Source of the DNA: Bradyrhizobium sp. CSS354
GTDB taxonomy: Bacteria; Pseudomonadota; Alphaproteobacteria; Rhizobiales; Xanthobacteraceae
Assembly: GCF_029051725.1 (NCBI RefSeq)
Contig: NZ_JAACFU010000016.1
Coordinates: 1-64,000 of the forward strand
Length of the DNA stretch: 64,000 nucleotides
Direction of reading: 5' to 3'
Part shown: in pieces, positions 9,181-16,922 of the stretch
Position numbering within the stretch: position 1 is the stretch's first letter
Layout: the number at the start of each line of letters is the position of its first letter
The notes under the pieces: model-generated
What the model saw: the letters and a program-made list of their open reading frames with translations, nothing else
Told to the model about the DNA's origin: nothing
Databases searched by the model: none
Position numbers and translations under genes: made by a program

Positions 9181-10347
9181 TCAGCGCCGGCCGGGCCTGG
9201 TCGCGCCGAGCAGCGCGCGCATGACGTCGGGATCGGGCTTGCCTGTGCCGTTTTCGAGCAGGCCGAATCCCTGCGCCAGCTCCCAATGCGTCCAGCCCCA
9301 GCAATGCGCCCGCGCATATGCGGTCACGGCCGCGAGCCAGCGCGCGCGGCTGTCCCGGGGTGCCACGGCTTTCAACACGCCAAATTCGTTGATGATGATC
9401 GGACGCGAAAATTGCTGCTGCCACGCGATCGCGGGCTCGAGCCAGCGGCTGACATCCGGCTTGTCCCTGGCGACGGCAATCGCCGTGTCGAGCATGCCGA
9501 GCGCCTTCGTCGCGCCTCTGTCCTGCAAGTCCCGGCGGAGCGCCTGAACCCCGGGATCGCCGGCGCTGATCGGATAAGGCAGATCCGTGATGTCGTGCAG
9601 CGGATCCTGCACGTCCCAATGGCCCTGGTGTGTGAACACCATGGGATCGTAGAAATGGATGGCGTAGACGACGTTTGGATCCGGCAACGGGCGAAACCGC
9701 GGCAGCGAGTCGGCGCGTTGCCAGTCGACCGGGCCGACGATCAGCGTGGTCGCGGGAAGCAATTGTCGAACGAAAACAGCGAGCGTTTCGACCTGCTTTT
9801 GCCATCTATCGGCTTCGATGTCGGGCTCATTGAGCAGCTCGGCGAAGACGCGGTCGGCCGGAAACGATTGAATGACCCGGGCGAGCGTGCCCCATGCATC
9901 CTCCAGCTCGCGCAGCGACGCGTCGGCGTCGTCCTTGTGCAGGCGATTGAAACGATCGCCGGGATGAAGATCGACGGAGATTGAATAGCCGAGCGAGATG
10001 AGCTGCTTCAATGCCTCGTCGAGCGCCCGGAGCGTCTCATCGCGTTCCACGTTCGAGGTGAAGCGCAGCATCACGCGCTCGGCCGGTACCGGCAAGCGGA
10101 CATGAGTCATCCCCGCCTTGCGAAGTTGCTGCAGCAACTCGCGCGTTGGAGGCGCGGATTTTTCGCCATTGATCCAGCCGTCGGCATTGAACCCGCGCGA
10201 CAGCGCGGCGAGCCTGTCCGGCGCGATGGTCTGCGGGACAGGCACGCAAGTTTCGGCCGATGCCACTGATGCGAGCGACATTGGCATCAAGATCGTGGGC
10301 AGCAAGATCGTGGAGAGGAGCAGACGACGGCACGTCGTCATCGTCAA
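9181..10347 (-). CDS. Secreted glycoside hydrolase family 5 (cellulase-like)
   Basis: A 388-residue protein with a signal peptide to about residue 31 (ASVASAE). The TIM barrel carries GH5 hallmarks: VDLHPGDR near 125-132, LNEPD with the acid/base Glu174, HFYDP at 231-235, NEFG with the nucleophile Glu321, and a late Trp in WGWTHWELAQG. It should hydrolyse a beta-linked glycan in the periplasm or outside the cell. Its start overlaps the stop of the upstream co-polymerase gene by 4 bases, so the two are translationally coupled. In such operons these glycanases usually trim or release the polysaccharide made by the cluster. Confidence 0.88.
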   Translation of the reverse strand: MTMTTCRRLLLSTILLPTILMPMSLASVASAETCVPVPQTIAPDRLAALSRGFNADGWINGEKSAPPTRELLQQLRKAGMTHVRLPVPAERVMLRFTSNVERDETLRALDEALKQLISLGYSISVDLHPGDRFNRLHKDDADASLRELEDAWGTLARVIQSFPADRVFAELLNEPDIEADRWQKQVETLAVFVRQLLPATTLIVGPVDWQRADSLPRFRPLPDPNVVYAIHFYDPMVFTHQGHWDVQDPLHDITDLPYPISAGDPGVQALRRDLQDRGATKALGMLDTAIAVARDKPDVSRWLEPAIAWQQQFSRPIIINEFGVLKAVAPRDSRARWLAAVTAYARAHCWGWTHWELAQGFGLLENGTGKPDPDVMRALLGATRPGRR

Positions 10348-12497
10348 ATCGCCCTGCTAAGCGGGCCGCCGCCGGGGTGAGGCGCGGCAGAGCCCGCGGG
10401 CGCATGATTGACGACGAGGCCGGTCGGGATGGTGTCGTACTTCGATAGCGCGGCGGTCACCCGTCGCATCGCCGCCGAACCGAGCTCGCCGGCGCGCACC
10501 ACCGGGATGATCAGGTCCGCGTGCGCGGCGAGCGCGATCGCATCCGGCTGCAAGGCAAGATTGTTCGCATGGACGATGATCAGGTCGAACTCCGAGCGAA
10601 TGTCGTCCTCTGGCCGCGCATTGGCCTTCCTGCCGGCGCTGAGCAGCTCGTCGATCGACTGGAGCCCCGCAGTGGTGGAGCCGTCCTGCCATTCGGTCAC
10701 CGGCGGCTGGGCGCCCGCGAATTCCGGCTGCAGCCTTATCAGCACGCTCATCATCCCGCGATTGACCGCCGCGCGATTGAGGGAGCGCGCAACGGTGTTG
10801 CCGCCGGCGCTCTTGCCGACCGACAGCACGAGGGCGACCTTGCAGCCACGCACCGGGGCACGATCGATACGCTCGAGCAGCGGACGCAAGTAAGTGCCGA
10901 GATCGAGCTCGGCTGTGGCGGCAATCGGTCGTTGCCAGACAGTGTTGGGCGCAGCTCCCGACATCAGTTCAGGAATGCGGGACCAGACCGGAAGGTTCGG
11001 CATCGCCTCGGGTTGCTGCACGGCTGGAGCCGGACGCTGGACTTGCCGCTTGAGCATCTCCCTCGCCTCCGCATGCGCCGGCGTTCGAGCCGGAGCCTCG
11101 GCAGGATCGGACTTGTCGGACATGCTCGTCATTGCCGCAACCGCAGCGGTTGACGTCAGCAGCGAGCCGATCGCGAGCGCGGCGAGCAGCAGCGCGAGCG
11201 GCGGACGCGTGGAGCGCAGCGGCGGGATCGCGGGCGAGGCGATCTTGGTCTGCGAGCTCTGAAGCTGACGCTGCTCGTTGGTCGTCTTGAACCGCGACAA
11301 GAACTGCTCGTAGATGTTCTTGTTGGCATCGGCATCGCGCTGCAGTTCCTGCAGCTTCACGAGCGCCTGACCGTCCAGCAGCATCTGCGTCTCGACCGCC
11401 TTGAGCTGCTTCTCCAGCGCAGCCTGCTGCTCGAGCTGGGCCTCGTATTCGGATTTCGCGGTGTCGATGTTTTTCTTCCGCTCGACCTCGATCTGCCTGT
11501 TGATGTCAGCCAACTGGCTGTAGGAAATCGCAAGATCAGGATGGCGCTCGCCGTAGACCGCCTTCTTCTGTGCGATCTGGTCGTTCAGGGTCGAGCGCTG
11601 CGCGCGCAGCATGCTCAGGAGATCCTGCTTCACCGGACCTTCGACATTGGCCTTGAGATCGCGCTGCACCTGCTCGTAACGCGCCTTGGCTTCCTCGGTG
11701 CGCGCGCGAGCGGCGGAGACCTGCTGGTTCAGGTCAGTCACCCGCAATTGCTGGGTGGTGGAATCCTTGCCGGCATTGAGGATCTTGTGCTCGAGTCGGA
11801 AGGCTGCGACGGCGTCTTCCGAGACGCGCAGGCGCTCGTTCAGCGCCTTCAGCCGGTCCTTGAGCCAGTCGGCCGCCTCGTCCGTCGCATCGCTGCGGAC
11901 GCGGCTCTGGGTCGCGACGAACGCCTCTGCGATGGCATTGGCATAATAAGCCGCCCGCTCCGCATTGTTCGAGGTGAACGAGATGGCGATGACGTAGGTC
12001 AGGCCACGACGCGAGATATCAAGACGGCTGCGGAGTTTTTCGAGCAGGCGCGTCATGTCGGTATGACCGCCTGCGATATCTTCGTCGTCGGCGATCTTGA
12101 GCTTCTCGATCAAGGGCCGGAGAAAGCCGTCCGACTTGGCGATCTCGATCTGGCTCTGAAGCGCAGCGGCGTCCTGGCCGATGCCAGGCAGCACGTCCTG
12201 ATCCGTGGTGACGCGCAGCTCGCGGGGATCGACCACGACGAGCGCCGTCGCGGCATACCGGACCGGCAGCACCATCAGCACGACGAGGCCGAGCGCGAAA
12301 AGTGCCAGCGCCAGCATCAGGATGCGCCGGCCGTTCTCGCGCAGGAAAGAGAACGCACCGGTGAGGGTCAGCGATCCCTTGATCAGCGAGGGTGCTGTGT
12401 TGTCGGGCGTCGCCGCCGCAGCCCGCGGCGCTTCCCACGAAGCCGCGGGCTCCGTCGGGGCGATGCTTCGCGGAGATGCGCTTCTACCGAACGCCAT
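10344..12497 (-). CDS. Wzz/GumC/ExoP-like polysaccharide co-polymerase with degenerate kinase domain
   Basis: A 717-residue inner membrane protein. It has a first helix at about residues 59-79, a Wzz domain, a long periplasmic coiled coil (about 190-400, rich in Gln, Glu, Lys and Ala), a second helix near 430-455 and a cytoplasmic C-terminal domain. The last part resembles BY-kinase folds, but the Walker A region reads GKSAGGN (561-567) instead of a GKS/T-ending P-loop, and no DxD Walker A' is seen. There is no Tyr-rich tail. It therefore likely sets polysaccharide chain length without kinase activity. It is the first gene of the operon with GH5 and the polymerase. Confidence 0.82.
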   Translation of the reverse strand: MAFGRSASPRSIAPTEPAASWEAPRAAAATPDNTAPSLIKGSLTLTGAFSFLRENGRRILMLALALFALGLVVLMVLPVRYAATALVVVDPRELRVTTDQDVLPGIGQDAAALQSQIEIAKSDGFLRPLIEKLKIADDEDIAGGHTDMTRLLEKLRSRLDISRRGLTYVIAISFTSNNAERAAYYANAIAEAFVATQSRVRSDATDEAADWLKDRLKALNERLRVSEDAVAAFRLEHKILNAGKDSTTQQLRVTDLNQQVSAARARTEEAKARYEQVQRDLKANVEGPVKQDLLSMLRAQRSTLNDQIAQKKAVYGERHPDLAISYSQLADINRQIEVERKKNIDTAKSEYEAQLEQQAALEKQLKAVETQMLLDGQALVKLQELQRDADANKNIYEQFLSRFKTTNEQRQLQSSQTKIASPAIPPLRSTRPPLALLLAALAIGSLLTSTAAVAAMTSMSDKSDPAEAPARTPAHAEAREMLKRQVQRPAPAVQQPEAMPNLPVWSRIPELMSGAAPNTVWQRPIAATAELDLGTYLRPLLERIDRAPVRGCKVALVLSVGKSAGGNTVARSLNRAAVNRGMMSVLIRLQPEFAGAQPPVTEWQDGSTTAGLQSIDELLSAGRKANARPEDDIRSEFDLIIVHANNLALQPDAIALAAHADLIIPVVRAGELGSAAMRRVTAALSKYDTIPTGLVVNHAPAGSAAPHPGGGPLSRAI

Positions 12498-12744
12498 GGA
12501 ATTGGACTCGAAATCAACTGACAGGCACAGCCTAGAGACTTGCTACACCGTAAATATCCATGGTTAACCCGCGGTTACGGCGGCCGCGAAGCTCGGTAAA
12601 CGGTTCGTTAAGAGACGACGCACGGCCCTGCGCGTAGAGCGGTCCCGCGCGTCCGGGCACCGGGCGACACCGAATGCACGCGCTTGCGAATGAGTTTTCT
12701 TGTGCGCTTCGACGACCTGGCGCCGGATTATGCCGCGCCGGATC
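12498..12744. other. Upstream region of the exopolysaccharide operon
   Basis: About 250 bases without a convincing gene. An A/T-richer patch near 12540-12570 is the likely promoter zone of the minus-strand co-polymerase operon, but no consensus was fixed. Confidence 0.3.
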
Positions 12745-12957
12745 TCAAAACAAAGCGGCGCTGGCAGCCTGTCCGTTGATCATTGCGGCAACCAGAGAGA
12801 GCAGCAAGCACGCGCCCGAGAAGGTCACGAGGACTTTCAGAGTTTCAACATCAACGTCGGTTCTCGTCGCCCGGGATATCGCCTTTGCCAATGCAGCCAT
12901 CATTGCCAGCTCCGAACAGGCCGCGTGGAGGCGCGCCTGATTCCCATCGAGTGTCAT
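12745..12957 (-). CDS. Small hypothetical protein with one membrane segment
   Basis: A 70-residue frame. The hydrophilic N-terminal half contains a helix (SELAMMAALAKAISRATR), followed by VDVETLKVLVTFSGACLLLSL and one hydrophobic segment at about residues 44-62. Composition is protein-like and better than the overlapping plus-strand frames. No Shine-Dalgarno is evident, and no family was recognised. It lies between the polysaccharide operon and a winged-helix gene on the same strand, with no clear link to either. Confidence 0.4.
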   Translation of the reverse strand: MTLDGNQARLHAACSELAMMAALAKAISRATRTDVDVETLKVLVTFSGACLLLSLVAAMINGQAASAALF

Positions 12958-13099
12958 TGGGCGCGTTTGCGTGTGAAGCAGATTACAGGTGATGTTGCGT
13001 GCCGAACCTCACAGGGCAGCGATGCGCGAAGCAGATCCGACCGGATTGTCTCGCCTTCGCGCCATGATGCCACGGGCAAACAAACGCTGGATCCGGCCG

Positions 13100-13585
13100 T
13101 CAAATCCCGCCGGGTAGCTCAACGCCCGCTTCCGTCAGGTCACGGAGGAATTTCCGCACCAGGAGCATGTTGGTTCTCTGCAGCTCGTGATTATTGCCGA
13201 ACTTGAACTGGTTGGCTTCGGTGACGATCAGTCCCTGGTCGGTCTCGCGGAAAATGCCCTGCTTCTTCAACCGATCGGCGCGCCGCCGCACGGTTTCGAT
13301 CGGCAGACCGAAAAAGCGGGACAGGGCGGCACGGGAAACGCCCTGCTTGATCTGATCCGGCTCAACCGCCTGGATGCTGCCAAATTGCCGGTCCAGTTCG
13401 GGGTTCTTCATGATCTTGAGAACGTTGGCGTTCAAGACCGCATGAATGATCATCAAGTCCAGCGGATCGAAATCGTAGTGGCGGAACATTTCGCTGGCTG
13501 CGCACAGCATGTAAGCCAACGAGTGGCGGGAGACGGTTCGGATCAAATCCGACGCGATTTCCTCGCCTTCAGTCGTACCAACCAT
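13100..13585 (-). CDS. Small winged-helix DNA-binding protein
   Basis: A 161-residue cytoplasmic protein. The central segment (GVSRAALSRFFGLPIETVRRRADRLKKQGIF, about residues 82-112) has the spacing of a helix-turn-helix plus recognition helix, and LIVTEANQ would form the wing. The N-terminal part (HSLAYMLCAASEMFRHYDFDPLDLMIIHAVLNAN) is helical and may dimerise. The architecture resembles small MarR/Crp-tail regulators, but no named family is assigned. It is isolated on the minus strand; a short intergenic region separates it from the plus-strand hypothetical gene beyond. Confidence 0.65.
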   Translation of the reverse strand: MVGTTEGEEIASDLIRTVSRHSLAYMLCAASEMFRHYDFDPLDLMIIHAVLNANVLKIMKNPELDRQFGSIQAVEPDQIKQGVSRAALSRFFGLPIETVRRRADRLKKQGIFRETDQGLIVTEANQFKFGNNHELQRTNMLLVRKFLRDLTEAGVELPGGI

Positions 13586-13813
13586 GGCCAGTGCCCGCTT
13601 CTACGGATTTCCGGTTCGACGCCCACAAGCCGGTTCTATGTATCAGTGGCGCACCGCGCCTGAGGCAGGACCGGTCTGCTGTTTCCCCCAATATGGGTAT
13701 GGTCGCTGTTCCATCGGGTCAATAGCTGGCTTGGCGGCAATATCATTTTCACCGATACGGGGTTGAATTGTCAGGCGCGCAATTGGCGCGTGCCAATTGT
13801 GGTCATGGGCCAA

Positions 13814-14038
13814 ATGTCATTTATCATCGAAGCTATTAAAGACGACTGCCGCACCGTGGATTTCCGTGACAGCGCGATCGTTGCGGTGATCGTGGCCCGC
13901 AAGCACGCGGTGAATGGTTTTGTGGTTTCGATCACGGCTCCGGACGGGCAGCTTTTTTCCGCCGATCAGTTCAGCCGTTTGCTGACGAGCAAGGGGCTCG
14001 GTTCGGACCCGGCGGCGCAGGAAGTTGGGCGGCGCTAA
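13814..14038 (+). CDS. Hypothetical small protein
   Basis: A 74-residue frame (start at 13814; in-frame ATG at 13805 and an upstream start at 13763 are alternatives). The sequence (IIEAIKDDCRTVDFRDSAIVAVIVARKHAVNGFVVSIT as two strands and a helix, then LFSADQFSRLL) has balanced composition and looks like a real small alpha/beta protein. No family was recognised, and no strong ribosome binding site is visible. Downstream to 14300 no other gene is seen. Confidence 0.45.
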   Translation: MSFIIEAIKDDCRTVDFRDSAIVAVIVARKHAVNGFVVSITAPDGQLFSADQFSRLLTSKGLGSDPAAQEVGRR

Positions 14039-14300
14039 AGCGGGCTTTGTTACGGCACGCGGAATCCTGGAAGCAGTGCAGCGAGTTGTAATCGCGAAAT
14101 CGCATACGCCGCTGGGGATGAAACCGAACGGGTCGGGTGGGGAAATCGGCGCTGATCGCGTATTCCGAAATGGCGCGCCGCGCCCGATGAAGATGGGCAC
14201 TATTGCTTCGCCGTGGCGCTATGATGCTGTATTCAAAATCACGTCAGAACCCGAAGACGTGTGATCGCCTGTGATTTAGCGCGCTCAAGCGATGGAATCA

Positions 14301-14894
14301 TTAGACCAACAACTTCATGACGGCATCGCTGAGGTCGCCCCTCAGATCAGCCGGTTGTGCGATGAGGCCCGTGACGTATGCGCCGTTAATGATCAGCGCT
14401 ATTTGTGACGCGGTGCGGTTGGGATCGCCGACGCCAAGTTTGCCAAGCACGGCCGCAAGCCTCGTCCGCATTTCCTCCTTGTTGCGCCGGGCGATGACCC
14501 GGCCCGGATGGTTGTCGTCAGGAAATTCCGTCGCTAGGTTGAGGAACGGACAACCGCGATAGGCGGGGTGCGTGATCCGCTTTGCGATACCGGATAGCAG
14601 CGCCTCGAGAATAGCGCGTGGATCACCCGCGTGCTGGTCTTCAATACGATCCCACCACGCCCAGAACAACCGATCCTGTTCGGCGGCGAAGGCAGCAATC
14701 AAAGCGTCCTTCGATTCAAAAAGGCGATAGAGACTCGTCTTCGAGACACCGGATCGCTCGACGACCGTGTCTACGCCGATGGCGCGGATGCCTTCGCGGT
14801 AAAACAGTTCGCTTGCCGTCGCAAGGATACGCTCGCGGGCGCTCACTTCGCCCTTTGGCGGGGCGCCCCGCCGGGGTCGGGTTACTGTCTCCAT
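14301..14894 (-). CDS. TetR-family transcriptional repressor
   Basis: A 197-residue protein with the TetR HTH at about residues 20-65 (ARERILATASELFYREGIRAIGVDT, then SGVSKTSLYRLFESKDALI). The all-helical ligand domain contains a CPFLNLATEFPD stretch common to TetR regulators of reductase/thioesterase loci. The ATG at 14894 is preferred; a TTG at 14933 would extend the protein 13 residues but abuts the operator. It is divergent from the oxidoreductase/thioesterase pair, and a 13-bp inverted repeat sits between them, so autorepression and control of the pair are likely. An electrophile or quinone inducer is possible but not shown. Confidence 0.9.
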   Translation of the reverse strand: METVTRPRRGAPPKGEVSARERILATASELFYREGIRAIGVDTVVERSGVSKTSLYRLFESKDALIAAFAAEQDRLFWAWWDRIEDQHAGDPRAILEALLSGIAKRITHPAYRGCPFLNLATEFPDDNHPGRVIARRNKEEMRTRLAAVLGKLGVGDPNRTASQIALIINGAYVTGLIAQPADLRGDLSDAVMKLLV

Positions 14895-14934
14895 ATCCGC
14901 TTGCTCTCGCCTTGACGACTTATCGTTTGACAAT

Positions 14935-14980
14935 GTTACAGACCTGTCCGTAATATAAAAGTTACTAACAGGTCTGTAAC
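14935..14980. promoter_or_regulatory. TetR operator candidate: 13-bp inverted repeat
   Basis: GTTACAGACCTGT (14935-14947) and ACAGGTCTGTAAC (14968-14980) form a perfect inverted repeat with a 20-base centre. Each arm itself contains the near-palindrome ACAGACCTGT. The site ends 18 bases before the quinone-reductase start and begins 40 bases before the TetR ATG, so one repressor could close both promoters. Confidence 0.8.
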
Positions 14981-14998
14981 TTTAATGGAGAGATATCC

Positions 14999-15970
14999 AT
15001 GCGTGCGATGCAGGCGGAAACGTTCTCCGGCTATGGCGGGCTGCGGCAGATCGAATTGCTCAAACCGAAACCGGCAAAGGACAGGTTGCTGGTTCGCGTC
15101 ACGGCCGCCGGCGTCACGCCGCTTGATCACACAATTCTGTCGGGTGGACTGCCCCGGGCGAAGGCGCCGTTGGTGCTCGGCAATGAAGGCGTCGGCGTGA
15201 TCGAGGATGCCGGCGACTCCGGTTTGGCGGTGGGAAGTCGCGTGATGTTCGCCGGTCCCTATGGCGTTCGCGAAAACGGCGCATGGCAAGAATGGCTGCT
15301 GGTGAGCCCCAAAGATGCAGCGCTCGTGCCCGACGCGATCGACAATGTCGTCGCGGCCAGCCTCCCGGTGGCCTATCTGACGGCGCAGATCACGCTGACG
15401 CTCGCAGGGTTCAAACCGGGCAAATCGGTGCTGGCTCCGGCAATCGGTGGGTCGGTGGGCAACGCGACCTATCAGCTCGCGCGGGCACAGGGCGCCGGCA
15501 AGGTGATTTCAACGGCCGGCAGCGCTGCGAAAGCTGCCAGAGCACGCGAGCTTGGTTTCGAAGACGTGATTGACCTTTCCGCGGAAGATCTTGCCGACGG
15601 CGTGCGCCGGATAACGGACGGCAAGGGCGTCGACATCGTTATCGATGGCATCGGCGGCACCGTGACCAGTGAGGCGCTGAGCACCCTCACACTCGGCGGT
15701 GTGCTGATTACGCTGGGCTATTCCGCCGGACGCAAGACTACGATCGATGTGACAGACCTGATCTGGAAAGGCGCGCGTATGAGCGGGTTCTCTTTGTTCG
15801 CCCAGTCACCGCTCGACGTTGCCGCGGCATGGCGGGACATCATTCCGTTGATCGTGGGCGGATCAGTCAAACCTGTCGTCGAGCGGGTCTATCTCCTCGG
15901 TGAAGCGGGCGAAGCCCTGCGCCATCTGATCGAGGATCGACCGTTTGGCAAAGTCGTCCTGGCTGGATGA
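14999..15970 (+). CDS. Zinc-independent MDR-family quinone/NADPH oxidoreductase
   Basis: A 323-residue medium-chain dehydrogenase/reductase. It has an N-terminal GroES-like fold (YGGLRQIELLKPKPAKDRLLVRV) and a C-terminal Rossmann domain from about residue 140, with VLAPAIGGSVGNATYQLARA then STAGS as the nucleotide motif. The catalytic-zinc Cys/His set of alcohol dehydrogenases is absent, which fits NADPH:quinone or enone reductases. The gene begins 18 bases after the inverted repeat and overlaps the thioesterase start by 4 bases. The family detoxifies quinones and reactive enones; the actual substrate is unknown. Confidence 0.88.
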   Translation: MRAMQAETFSGYGGLRQIELLKPKPAKDRLLVRVTAAGVTPLDHTILSGGLPRAKAPLVLGNEGVGVIEDAGDSGLAVGSRVMFAGPYGVRENGAWQEWLLVSPKDAALVPDAIDNVVAASLPVAYLTAQITLTLAGFKPGKSVLAPAIGGSVGNATYQLARAQGAGKVISTAGSAAKAARARELGFEDVIDLSAEDLADGVRRITDGKGVDIVIDGIGGTVTSEALSTLTLGGVLITLGYSAGRKTTIDVTDLIWKGARMSGFSLFAQSPLDVAAAWRDIIPLIVGGSVKPVVERVYLLGEAGEALRHLIEDRPFGKVVLAG

Positions 15971-16500
15971 TGGACATGCCAACGCTATCCGCACAGCTCC
16001 CGCGCGAGCGCACAATTCGCTGGGACGATCCGCAAGCCTTGGCCGCAGCAGGTCAGACGATGAGCGGGCGAGATTTCATCGAAGCTATGCTTCGAGGCGA
16101 CGTTCCGCTCCCGCCGATCTGCCGTCTGGTCGATTTCAGCATCGACCGAGTTGGGGATGGCAGCGTTGAAATGGTTCTGAAGCCGCAAGAGTCGCAATAC
16201 AATCCGATCGGCTCAGTCCATGGCGGCATAATCGCCACGGTTCTCGACTCGGTAATGGGCTGCGCCGTCCACACCAAGCTTCCCTTCGGACGGGCGTACA
16301 CGACGCTGGAGATCAAGGTGAATTACCTCCGGGGCGTCAATCGCGAGTCCGGACCAATGAAGGCGGTCGGGCGCGCCATCCATCTGGGCCGCCAGACAGC
16401 GATGGCGGAAGCGAGCTTGTCGGATGCGAGTGGCAGGCTTTTCGCCCAGGCGAGCACGACCTGCCTGATCTTCGAGGTGGTACCGCATAGAGAACCGTGA
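15967..16500 (+). CDS. PaaI-family hotdog thioesterase
   Basis: A 177-residue hotdog-fold protein. The active-site region SVHGGIIATVLDSVMG (HGG at residues 85-87, helix with Asp94) and the following strands (YTTLEIKVNYLRGV and AVGRAIHLGRQTAMAEASL) are typical of PaaI/YigI acyl-CoA thioesterases. It is translationally coupled to the upstream oxidoreductase through an ATGA overlap, so both are probably induced together. A long N-terminal extension of about 50 residues is common in rhizobial members. The substrate is not deducible. Confidence 0.88.
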   Translation: MMDMPTLSAQLPRERTIRWDDPQALAAAGQTMSGRDFIEAMLRGDVPLPPICRLVDFSIDRVGDGSVEMVLKPQESQYNPIGSVHGGIIATVLDSVMGCAVHTKLPFGRAYTTLEIKVNYLRGVNRESGPMKAVGRAIHLGRQTAMAEASLSDASGRLFAQASTTCLIFEVVPHREP

Positions 16501-16698
16501 CGTCGCATGATCGCTGCCGCCGTGAAAGGTCGGTTGCTGCGAGCTAATGACTGCTACTTCATCACAGCGCCAACCAGACCAAATCAGACCTATATAGCTG
16601 GTCAAACAGCGCGCGAGCTGTGGGAAAAACGGCGGAGATCAAGATGCGCTTGCGTCGAACGGTAGCCGCAGGCTGTCCATATCGTGCTTTGGCGTAAA

Positions 16699-16743
16699 TG
16701 GCGCGCCCGGAACGATTCGAACGTCCGACCCTCAGATTCGTAG
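16699..16743 (-). other. tRNA-Arg 3' fragment: attachment site of an integrative element
   Basis: Read on the minus strand, these 45 bases run from an anticodon loop (CTACGAA, anticodon ACG) through the 3' anticodon stem, variable loop, T arm (GGACG / TTCGAAT / CGTTC) and the acceptor 3' half to an encoded CCA. The 5' half is missing: the sequence beyond 16743 has no D arm and no matching acceptor. A fragment starting at the anticodon loop beside a tyrosine integrase gene is the classic core of an att site. The polarity means the intact tRNA should lie to the right, beyond this window. Confidence 0.85.
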
Positions 16744-16814
16744 TTTTAGCCAGGCGCCAAATCCTGGTTAAGGGTCGTTAAGCAAGATCGCGCCGGAGGA
16801 GACTAAGCCGCGGA

Positions 16815-16847
16815 TTTGACGATGGAAATTAACTTTCCTTAGTCAAA
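16815..16847. promoter_or_regulatory. TTTGAC/GTCAAA inverted boxes upstream of the integrase gene
   Basis: TTTGAC (16815-16820) and GTCAAA (16842-16847) flank a GGAAATTAACTTTCC hairpin. A second pair, GACTAAG (16801-16807) and CTTAGTC (16838-16844), overlaps them. The same TTTGAC/GTCAAA boxes recur in compact form at 18822-18838, so this may be an integrase, excisionase or repressor site of the element. Confidence 0.4.
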
Positions 16848-16922
16848 CCGACGCTACACCTCCAGATTGCGACGCGCGGTACTGGGCTTCTGCATACGTG
16901 CAAATACCGTGCAGGAGGTACC

